Source: Emergomyces orientalis | Lineage: Eukaryota; Ascomycota; Eurotiomycetes; Onygenales; Ajellomycetaceae | Assembly: GCA_002110485.1 (NCBI GenBank) | Contig: MOWL01000071.1 | Span: 310,001 to 374,000 of the forward strand | Length of the DNA stretch: 64,000 bases | Direction: 5' to 3' | Shown: piece by piece, positions 36,401-45,084 of the stretch | Position numbering within the stretch: position 1 is the stretch's first letter | Layout of the letters: each line of letters starts with the position of its first letter | Position numbers and translations under genes: made by a program | The notes under the pieces: generated by a model | The model's database searches: none | Seen by the model: the letters and a program-made list of their open reading frames with translations, nothing else | What the model was told of the DNA's origin: nothing

Positions 36401-36898
36401 AGATTTATAGAAAGATTGTTTGGTAAACTATATATTGCTGGTGAGCTGGGAACATAAAGGGGGCAAGTGGCGCACACACGTGCGATGGGTTGGTGTTTGA
36501 TGGAGGAAATAGGATATAGGAGTAGCTCGTTAATTTAAGATATCTTTTGTTCTTCAATAAAGAGTGTATAGCGTTCTATTTGTATACCTGTATCTAGCTG
36601 TCTTAATTCATGTAGTAGAGAGGAAAGAGATGGGATCGAGAACCGTTTCATTGCACTAACTATTAGTATTTGTCCAGCAAAAACAAAAAGGTGATTGGAA
36701 TAGTGAAATGGTGGGACATTATCGATACGAGAAAGAGAGAAAGGAGAGAGGGGTAATATTCCGCTAAATTCACTCTTCAAGACTCAAACGCCACAAACTA
36801 TGGTCAAACGAGAGAGAAAACCCAGCGGGGAGCCCATTTGTAGGGATTCGATGGAAAAATATAAAATAATATGAAAAATATGAAAAATAGAAAGCGAT
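33424..36898. other. Gene-free 3.5-kb convergent region
   Basis: This lies between the 3' ends of ATG18 and the Zn2Cys6 gene. It contains a homopurine A12G20 run and one TACGGAGTA motif at 34200-34208. Scattered short frames (for example 35151-35429 and 35817-36155) have no domain I can name. It is too long for two 3' UTRs and probably holds decayed sequence. Confidence 0.45.
33563..33594. repeat. A12-G20 homopurine run
   Basis: Twelve A are followed by twenty G on the plus strand. Such long homopolymers are prone to slippage and to assembly error. Confidence 0.85.
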
Positions 36899-38377
36899 TC
36901 ACACAGCAACGGGAAATGCAAGAGACAATTCAGGAAGCGAACGACACGCTCCCTCCTCAATAACAGTATTCAGTGCCAAAGGCGGCAAGCCAACCTGCTG
37001 CCTAGTCCAAGACATCCCTTCAAGGCCTTCTGGAATCTGGGCAATCGGAGAATGCTCCAAAAAATCCGAGACTTCCTCCACCAGCTCTCTCCCAGCTAGT
37101 CCTACCCACCACGACATGTAGTCTCGGCCAGCTCTATCCAGGAGAACACCGAAGTACATCAGCATGAATAATGCCATTGGTTCCCGGTTCTTGACAGCGG
37201 ATGCATAATCCCGGCCACCTAGGGCGACCATTGACAAGAAGTAGCCCTTAATGCGGCCGCAGGCATCTTCCGCGAAGCAATATTTGAGCTGTGCAATGGT
37301 GATAATGTATTCCTCGCTGGCGAGCGGGGCTTCTTCTCCACCGAAAATGGCTGTGTTCCTTGACGCAGGAACACGGATCTGGCGGCTGACGATAGAAAGT
37401 TTCTGCAGGGCAGTAATGGTGTCTGGGTCCAGAATTTCCATAGATAATGGCTTGTAGTTGAGTATGTCGCGAGATGAGCAAGGGGCATCTGTTAGCCACT
37501 TAAAGTTAAATGCCGCGATGCTACAGGCGCCAAGCATCAGGTCGAAGATGACATCTACGCGTTCTAGTGTGGTCTGTTGCCTATTTGGCAAGACGAATTG
37601 CATGAGTCCTGAAAGCGCTGCGAGGTGATAGAGCAAATGGAGATTGTCTTGGTTGATATTTTCGAGTTGTGAGCGAAAGCCGGCGCTGGCTTTGTTGCTA
37701 TACTCCAGAGCTGCGCAAAGGTAGGTGGCAGACTCAGATTCGTTGGAGGATAGAGCCAGGTCAACTGCGGCTGCCGCGAGAAGGCTATTCATGACGAAGC
37801 CGTCTTTCAAGGCGGCGCGGGGGAGTAATATCTGCATGTAGGGTTCATCTGCGGGAATGCTGTATAATCCCATCCAGGTCCTCGTTGTCCATCTATGCAA
37901 GAGCTCCATTTCCAACAATCTGTTAGATTCGTTTGTGCTGGAAAAGGCCACAGGTGAGGCGCAAGGGTGGATCACCAGCGAGGAGCTTGGGGTGGATCTC
38001 GAAAAGAGTCCTGACGGTAACCCCGATGCTTCCTCAGGCGACCGTTTCCGGGAGATGATTATCGAGTCGTCTTGGGAGCGCCTTGCTAGCGCCGTGGTTG
38101 TCCTCTTCTTTCTGGCTACTTTTGGCTTGGCCTCAGGTGACTGATAGACACAATCAGTCTTCCGCACAACACAGTTCGCGCATGGCGGGCCTTGTTCATC
38201 GCACTGTTCACATCATAGTTAGCAATCTTCGGTAGTTAACCACATAAACTTGTACTATATAGAGGGTGGCGCAAAGGTTCTCAATGTGAGTCTAAACATT
38301 CAACATACTTTGACATGTCTTTTCTTGCAATTCACACACCCTCTGCGAGATTTGTTGTGAGATATTCTTTTCTGCAT
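36899..38377 (-). CDS. Zn2Cys6 (Gal4-type) fungal transcription factor, Upc2-like layout
   Basis: This is a two-exon gene (38309-38377 and 36899-38203, intron 105 bp) that encodes about 457 residues. The intron splits the zinc cluster: exon 1 gives SRRGCVNCKKRHVK and exon 2 opens with CDEQGPPCANCVVRKTDC. Together they form the full CX2CX6CX6CX2CX6C pattern, which supports both the splice and the start at 38375-38377 (MQKRISHNK). A basic stretch follows (KPKVARKKR), then a Ser/Pro linker. The helical regulatory domain has LLEMELLHRWTTRTW and AAAAVDLALSS, the arrangement of Upc2/sterol-uptake-control-like regulators. Target genes are unknown. It diverges from the MFS transporter gene at 39651, a common arrangement for a local regulator. 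Confidence 0.88.
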
Positions 38378-39650
38378 GGTATATTGCGGGCATTAACTAA
38401 TTACGGGCGTTCTTCGATAGTAGGAAAGTTCAATTCAGCACCTGTGCTGGTTCAAAGAAGCTCTCTGGGGTTTTAAACTGGAGAAACCAGGAGTATGAAA
38501 GTTCGTCACTATCACAGGGGTTTGACAGGGCTGAATTTAGCTCAAAGGCCAAGAACCTGCGGTGGCTATGATGTGGTGCAATCAAAAATGGGGAGAGCAT
38601 TTTGTCCTCTCGGCCAGCGATCAAGCATTATTGCATCGGCTGTTGGCGCTCAGCCCCAAAACCAACACGAGGCGGAGTCGAGTTGGCGTACCTGCCCGCC
38701 ATACCCAGCATACTGCGATTCGACTGGATAACTCCATCGGCATTCTTTCCACGGTTCGGAGATCGGCCCCGCATCCTGAAAGCCAACGAATAGTAACAAG
38801 CATGCCAATCTAGCCCCGTCCACTCAAAACAACTGTCTCATGAGATATTGATGGATTCCTAATTAGGTAAATATAGGGTTTCAAGGGTGCGCTTGAGTAT
38901 CGATGACCAATCGGTTTATGAAATGTCTGTCAATCAAAGCGGCACTGGCAGCTGTCCAAAGCATCCTTGGCGTGGCTCCCGATATACGAAATACGTCAAT
39001 ACGGCAATTTTCCACTTCAACCAGAGCGGGCAACTGAGCAGGGTCGATATCAGTAGAATGTGATATGTTGCATTCGGGCCGTGAGCCGCCTGGAATCCAC
39101 GCAGAAATAGGGGAGACCTTATCCAAACATCCACAGACAGCATGGCTTATCGCCCTTCAACGCAGCATGTTCATTCCGAGCCATTTCCGTCAATGGCATT
39201 GCAATTGATATCTGGAAAATACGGATCTGACATACCGTTAGCGCTGCCAACAACAAGTTCCCCCAAGCAATTGATGAATACCCAGAGGTCTGGTGCTTGA
39301 AGAGCATGCCCAATTCCGGGTCCCGATGTGGAGTTTTCCACATTTCTTGACCAGGGGGCGAAGAGCTAAAAGCTTCGACTCTCGCTACTCCACACTGTCC
39401 ACAGTGCAGCTTTGGCAGGGAGCGTGATGAACAGGATTATTAATATCTCCTATGACTAGAACTTTTATAACCATGATTGTCATTATTGTTATATAAAAGC
39501 CCAAATCCCCTCAGCTAGCATCACTTGCACCATTTGGAATTTACTATTCGCCTCGTTCTGTGCTGCATTCGATTGCTTGTCTATATCGCGGTCTCTGCTT
39601 GCTTTTTGGTATCTACCCCCTTTGAAAGCAGCAGCCAAACTTCATATAAA
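38378..39650. promoter_or_regulatory. 1.3-kb divergent region between Zn2Cys6 gene and MFS gene
   Basis: This holds both promoters. CGG/CCG words typical of Zn2Cys6 sites can be found (for example CGGN...near 38560 and 38650), but none stands out from background by eye. Small frames lack domains. Confidence 0.4.
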
Positions 39651-41307
39651 ATGACCTCTCGGTTTGGTGAGCGCTCCAATGGAAGCTCAACCATGGTCAT
39701 GGAGCTTCAGACCGTTCAATTTCCTTGCCCGGCTGCGAGTACGAAAAGCAATGGTGCTGCACAATCGATAAACGCTGGTACGGATTCCGCTTCATTATCT
39801 CGTAGCGCAGCCCGTAATACATTTGAAGGCACCACCCCTTCAATAACGTCCAGCCCCCCGGAGCGTTGGAACTATCCAAAGCGCAATTTTTTTCGTTTCC
39901 TGGCGGCCAATTACAGCTTCATCATCTTGGGGATCAATGATGCAGCCTACGGTGTAAGTCTGATTCAAAGCATGAAATTTATATAGAGCATTGTGAAAAG
40001 CACTGTCAAAAAGAACTATTGGCTAACTAAATTTCAAAATATAAAACAGGCCCTTATTCCATATGTATGCTTGTGAACCTTTCACACCAGCGCAGCAGTT
40101 ACAGCAACCAAATAGAATACTGATCCATATTTTGCTCTAGCTGGAAAAATATTATAATGTTTCCTACACGGTCATATCCCTGGTTTTCTTATCTCCGCTG
40201 GCGGGATATATCACATCGGCTTTATTGAACAATATGCTCCATATGCGCTTTGGGCAGCGCGGCCCTGCTATCATTGGACCTGCCTCCCATGTCATCGCCT
40301 ATGTCGTTGTCTTCCTTCACCCTCCATATCCGGTCCTAGTCATTGCCTTTATTATTGCTGGGTTCGCAAATGGCCTAGCAGATGCTGCATGGAACGCATG
40401 GGTTGGCGGAATGGCAAATGCCAACGAACTTCTGGGACTGTTACACGGTTCATATGGCCTAGGAGCATTGCTAGCACCGACAATTGCTACCCCCCTCATC
40501 ACGAAGGCCGGCTGGCAGTGGTATGAGTTCTACTACCTTGTTGCTGGAGGGGCCGTTTTGGAATTAGTTTTTCTGGGGGCCGCATTCTGGAGTGCATCAG
40601 GCGCCCAGTACCGCGAGACACACCCGCGTGACGAGGTAAACCACAGCACCATACCCTCCGATGAAGAACAGCAACATGTCAGAAAAAGGGATGTCATCCT
40701 CAGCAAGATCTTCGGCAACAGCCGCACAGCCGAGGCCGCTAAAAACAAAATAACTTGGATCTGCGCATTCTTCCTGATCGCCTACGTTGGAATCGAAGTT
40801 GCTCTGGGTGGATGGATCGTCACATTCATGATTCGAGTTCGCCACGCATCAAATTTTGCCTCTGGTATGGCGTCAACTGGATTCTGGGCTGGTATCACTG
40901 TGGGCCGTGTGATTCTCGGCTTCGTGACCCCTAGGTTATTTAAATCTGAAAAGCATGCCGTGGCTGCATATCTGGGAGCCACCGTGGTCCTCGAGCTGCT
41001 CTTTTGGCTAATCCCCCAATTCGTCGTTTCTGCAGTGATGGCCGCTTTCCTCGGGTTTTTTCTAGGCCCCTTGTTCCCGGCAGCCGTTATAGCCGCGACG
41101 AAGTTGCTCCCGAAACATCTACATGTCAGTGCTATCGGATTCGCTGCAGCTCTCGGTGCATCTGGAGCTACGATCTTGCCATTCGCGGTCGGAGCCATTG
41201 CCCAGGTGAAAGGGGTACAGGTCTTGCAGCCGATTGTGCTGGCAATGCTTGTTGTTGATGCAGGGATTTGGTTGTGTCTGCCCAGTCTGTCGAAAAAGAA
41301 ACAGTGA
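39651..41307 (+). CDS. Major facilitator superfamily transporter (Bsc6-like)
   Basis: This is a three-exon gene (39651-39953, 40050-40064 and 40141-41307) that encodes 494 residues. The middle exon is only 15 nt (coding ALIPY). It is needed to join NDAAYG to LEKYYNVSYTVISLVFLSP across the first membrane segment. About 12 membrane helices follow, with the MFS loop GFANGLADAAWNAWVG and a central cytosolic loop rich in charge (REThP...EEQQHVRKRD). The N-terminal 80 residues are polar and Ser/Thr-rich. Similar fungal proteins are annotated as Bypass-of-stop-codon-6-like; the substrate is unknown. The start at 39651 is the first ATG in frame. The gene diverges from the Zn2Cys6 regulator. Confidence 0.88.
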
Positions 41308-42039
41308 TATTAACTTTGGAAACAAGATTTCTTATTGAGGGCTAATTTAGGAGGGTAAGAAAACCAGGTTACTTCGCTCTCGAATATTCAAAAACCCTGT
41401 GATGTTTACGTTTAGTTGTGCTTTATTTTTTTTCCGTTTTCTTTATTCTTTTATTTAACTTAAAAAAGGAGATTTTGTGGACAGAAATACGATACTAAAA
41501 CTTGGAAGGGGGCCTGTGAAAATTGACTCGAATAATTGGAAAAGTACTGGCTTTAATGCTAATTCGTGTTTGTTTCTCTCTGACGCACTACTGCTGATTA
41601 AAGTATGAACAATTTTTGGGGGTATTTCTGTGAATAATATAGATGTAGACGATGTTTAAGAAACTTGACGAAATCTAAAGAATGTCTACTTTATATACTT
41701 ATTTATTTTTCTTCTTATTTTTATCACTATCCCTTTGAAGACCTTGCGCAGGATCTCTTGTCTCGATCTTCTTACCCCTGATGGACGAGATTCACCCCAC
41801 AAATATTTTCTTGGCACGAATCAAGATATATTTTTGCTCAACGCCTTAATAAAGTTAGACAAATTAATCCAAACCAAACCCGACTTATATATTTACTGTT
41901 CAGAAAACCTACCTTCTTTTGCTTTATATTTTTTATATTATATTAATTTTATTTTATTAATTTTATTTTTTTCGGGGAAGGGAAAGGTTGCCATGGTCAT
42001 CTATATATCAAGTTGAAAAGCAGCTAGCTCCATCCAGCA
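41308..42039. other. AT-rich intergenic region
   Basis: This holds the 3' flank of the MFS gene and the promoter of TRM12/TYW2. An extremely AT-rich run lies at about 41925-41972. I see no gene. Confidence 0.45.
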
Positions 42040-43605
42040 ATGGAGACATCTAACCTGGTTCCGCTCAGCGGAACTCCTGCCAGCGTATCTCGTGCTGACG
42101 AGGATATATTCCCGATAGATGTCACTACCATTGACAATGGCAAGGCCAATGAGAGCACTATGAGCGCTCAAAAGGATGACGTTCCTACCTCTGCCCCTGC
42201 AGCAACCAAAATTCCTAACTCCTCGTCTCGCCCGCCTAAACCGAAGTATATCTCTAACCCTTTACAGAGTGGAATATTCAACTACCTTAAGAACCACCAC
42301 CACGAGCTCCAGCACTATATACACACACATCCTAATCCTCTTTCACCACAATTGTCATCGTTCCCCCTCCCCAAAAGATTCACAATTTACCAACCCCTCC
42401 TTCTGCTGCCGTCAAATGCATTCACGTCGCCACCCGAATGGGCAGAGTTCTATAATACATTCTCCAGCGCACAGCGCCAGGAGCTTTATGCATGCATAGC
42501 TGCGTCCTTTGCATCTATGGGCGTCACGCACATCGCGATGAATGCTCCCATAGCCCCGACAATGACCAGTACGCGCAGTGCTGGCATTGAGAATCGTATT
42601 CGGAGTCCGACGGGGCTGTTGCCTTTGCATGGGGATTTTGGGGAGGGGAGTAATGATGTATGTGGTGAAACAGGGGGAGAGGAGGCATGCGAAAATGTAG
42701 AAGAAGGAGAAGTCAATCCAACAGAGGCGGCTTTACAGTCTGCGCTCTGGGTTCGCGCGGTGCAGAATCGGGGCATCGTGCAGATTTGGGCGCCTTTGCA
42801 CTCTATGTTTAGCCGTGGGAATGTTGTGGAGAAGGCGAGGATTTTGGGGATGGAGTCTCAGTTTGAGGGGCTTGGTGATGATGATGGGGGTCATGTAAGG
42901 GATGCGCGAGGAGAGGTGGAAGGGAAGCGACTACTGGACCAGCGAACGGAGGACATTGCGGTTGTCGATATGTACGCTGGTATTGGCTACTTTGTGTTTT
43001 CGTACCTGAAAAGAGGGGTCGGGAGGGTGTGGGGTTGGGAGATTAATGGGTGGTCGATTGAAGGATTATGTAGGGGTTGTCGAGAGAACGGATGGGGGTT
43101 TAAGGTGGTCAAGGTCGATAAGAAGACGGGCGAGATAGAAGGGGGCATTGATGGGTTAGTTAAGGGATTGAGAGAGGAAGACCGTGTGGTAGTTTTCCAT
43201 GGCGATAATAAGTTTGCGACGGATGTGTTGGGTTCGTTGAAAGAACCATTGCAGCAGAGGAAGATGTGGAAGCGCATCCGGCATGTCAATCTCGGACTAT
43301 TACCGAGTTCTAAACCGGCTTGGGAAGGGGCTGTGAATGCTCTGGATATGGAGGCAGGGGGTTGGATTCATGTTCATGAAAATGTGGATGTTAAGGCTAT
43401 TCGGACGATGGAAGAGGATATTGTTGAAGGCATTAGTTCTCTGCTCAGATCGTCTAGAGGCAGGGGACAACTACCAACGTCATCAGATCCTTTTATTCCT
43501 GCGGCCAAATGTATCCACGTGGAAAGAGTTAAAACCTACGCCCCAGGCGTGATGCATTGCGTTTTTGACATTTATATACGACCTTCCCCTGGCTGGTTGG
43601 AGTAA
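42040..43605 (+). CDS. TRM12: tRNA wybutosine-synthesising protein 2 (Trm12/TYW2)
   Basis: This is an intronless gene of 521 residues. TYW2 transfers the 3-amino-3-carboxypropyl group of SAM to the tricyclic base at G37 of tRNA-Phe. The Rossmann motif I reads VVDMYAGIGYFVFSYLKRG, followed by VWGWEINGWSIEGL (motif II). FHGDNKFA and HVNLGLLPSSKPAW are the acceptor and catalytic segments typical of the Trm5/TYW2 class. The C-terminal HERV/HVERVKTYAPGVMHCVFDIYI is also a family mark. The N-terminal 75 residues are low in complexity, and an acidic insert lies near 215-230. The DMYAGIGYF form rather than a Trm5-type motif, and the partner gene TYW4 nearby, favour TYW2 over Trm5. The start at 42040 is the first in-frame ATG. 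Confidence 0.9.
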   Translation: METSNLVPLSGTPASVSRADEDIFPIDVTTIDNGKANESTMSAQKDDVPTSAPAATKIPNSSSRPPKPKYISNPLQSGIFNYLKNHHHELQHYIHTHPNPLSPQLSSFPLPKRFTIYQPLLLLPSNAFTSPPEWAEFYNTFSSAQRQELYACIAASFASMGVTHIAMNAPIAPTMTSTRSAGIENRIRSPTGLLPLHGDFGEGSNDVCGETGGEEACENVEEGEVNPTEAALQSALWVRAVQNRGIVQIWAPLHSMFSRGNVVEKARILGMESQFEGLGDDDGGHVRDARGEVEGKRLLDQRTEDIAVVDMYAGIGYFVFSYLKRGVGRVWGWEINGWSIEGLCRGCRENGWGFKVVKVDKKTGEIEGGIDGLVKGLREEDRVVVFHGDNKFATDVLGSLKEPLQQRKMWKRIRHVNLGLLPSSKPAWEGAVNALDMEAGGWIHVHENVDVKAIRTMEEDIVEGISSLLRSSRGRGQLPTSSDPFIPAAKCIHVERVKTYAPGVMHCVFDIYIRPSPGWLE

Positions 43606-43925
43606 GGCAATATATTAGCCTGAGCTTCAGGAATGATCCGCAGTACGCACACTCGCGGTAAGAAATCTATAATCCTCCATCTATTTCTCGTTGATGCCAA
43701 GTATATTCAAAATAAGAAATGCAAAATAACATACAATATGGGAGAATAATGTAGACAGAAACACTCGCTCAAAGCCAAATCCCAAATGCGCTTCTTCGTA
43801 TCCTTGAAAGCAAACATTATGCGGTTCAAACATGACAAACAAAAGGTAAATCGTCGATAAGGGCAAAGATAGGAAATTCCAGCATATACAATAAAAATAT
43901 AACGGAAATAGGTCGGGCATGCCAT
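43606..43925. other. Convergent 3' intergenic region
   Basis: This is 3' flank of TRM12 and of the EF-hand gene. Short frames only; nothing recognised. Confidence 0.4.
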
Positions 43926-44606
43926 CTATACCGACGGGCTCTTGAGGAACTTGACCGGAATGTTAGCCTCCACAATGGCCATTTGTTCAAGTTTGTCTAA
44001 TTGAACCTGAGCGTCTTCGGCATGGTCATGTTGTCGAAAGTGCTCGATGTCTTCAGGATGCGTTAGATCTTCCTCCGTTGCTCCATCGCCGTGGTATTTC
44101 TCAAAATGGTGTATCTCATATTCATATTCCATGTCACCATGATGACCTGGTCCGGTGCCAAAGTCTGGTAGTTTCTTACCCTCACGAGATAGGCGCATCC
44201 ACTCGCTTTGCTTTATAACCCCCGTTTTCTGGGGGTCAAAGATACCGAAAATCTCCTTGAGGATCTGTTGTTTGCGTTCTTCTGTCAGGCTGGCATTTGA
44301 AGCGTCGTCGAGCCCGTATGTTCTGCGAACTTCGTCCACTGTCCATACCCCTGAACTGTCGTAGTCGTGAAGCAAGAAGAAGGAACCTGGGTCAAAGTTG
44401 GAGATATGATGTTCCTCTAAAAATATTCCGCCGTCAGAAATTTCCCTACACAGCTGCGGGAAGAACCACAAAGAGATAACTAGACATCCCCGCTTACCTA
44501 TCATATGCTGTGTAGCCCAGTCCTCAATGTCGCCGTGATCATCGTGTGAGCCATGTGCGAGACATAACCTTGCCATTGCCAGGAAAGCCACCAGAAATGC
44601 AATCAT
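43926..44606 (-). CDS. Secretory-pathway EF-hand protein (Ssp120/nucleobindin-like)
   Basis: This is a two-exon gene (44498-44606 and 43926-44416, intron 81 bp) that encodes 199 residues. The start at 44604-44606 gives a signal peptide (MIAFLVAFLAMARLCLA) and a His/Asp-rich mature N terminus (HGSHDDHGD). Removing the intron joins ATQHMI to EEHHISNFDP. Two EF-hand-like loops can be read: DYDSSGVWTVDE, which is canonical, and DPQKTGVIKQSE, which is degenerate but keeps the 12-residue layout. A C-terminal acidic, His-rich region and an IVEANIPVKFL end follow. This layout matches yeast Ssp120 and, more loosely, nucleobindin, Ca-binding proteins of the ER/Golgi lumen. No retention signal of the HDEL type is visible at the C terminus. 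Confidence 0.82.
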   Translation of the reverse strand: MIAFLVAFLAMARLCLAHGSHDDHGDIEDWATQHMIGKRGCLVISLWFFPQLCREISDGGIFLEEHHISNFDPGSFFLLHDYDSSGVWTVDEVRRTYGLDDASNASLTEERKQQILKEIFGIFDPQKTGVIKQSEWMRLSREGKKLPDFGTGPGHHGDMEYEYEIHHFEKYHGDGATEEDLTHPEDIEHFRQHDHAEDAQVQLDKLEQMAIVEANIPVKFLKSPSV

Positions 44607-45084
44607 GCTGTTGTCGTCAAAATCCCGCACTGAGCCAAAAACCAGAGCTGCGCAGTTCTGGCTATGCGGAGGCAAGGCGTGTGTTGTATCTGTTTATTTA
44701 TATCAGTTTGTCCATGTCCTGCGCGGTTTGTTCTTGGTTGAGTCTTGGCAGCCAGCTTGTTTGCACTGATTGCATCGTCCATCCCACGCGAATTAAACAT
44801 CAACCCGAATTAAACCGCCAAACGCTTCCGACATCATCACAGGGCAATTATAAACAATTTCTTGTATATCACCCTTCAACGCTCCCCTCAATGCCGCCCG
44901 GTTGCCTCCGACCTGCTCTCGGACTCTAATACTACAGACAGCGGCGACCTTAAGAGGTCCTGTTGGGCACAATTAAGTCGACCCTCTCTCCACCTGGAGA
45001 ACGACTTTTCAATTGACCCACCCTGCCCTCAAATTTATCGAAAACCCCTCCCCTCTGTCCTCACTTTCCTATGATGCCAATATA
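44607..45084. promoter_or_regulatory. Divergent promoter region
   Basis: This 478-bp region lies between the EF-hand gene and the mitochondrial-type gene that starts at 45085. No gene is seen. Confidence 0.4.
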
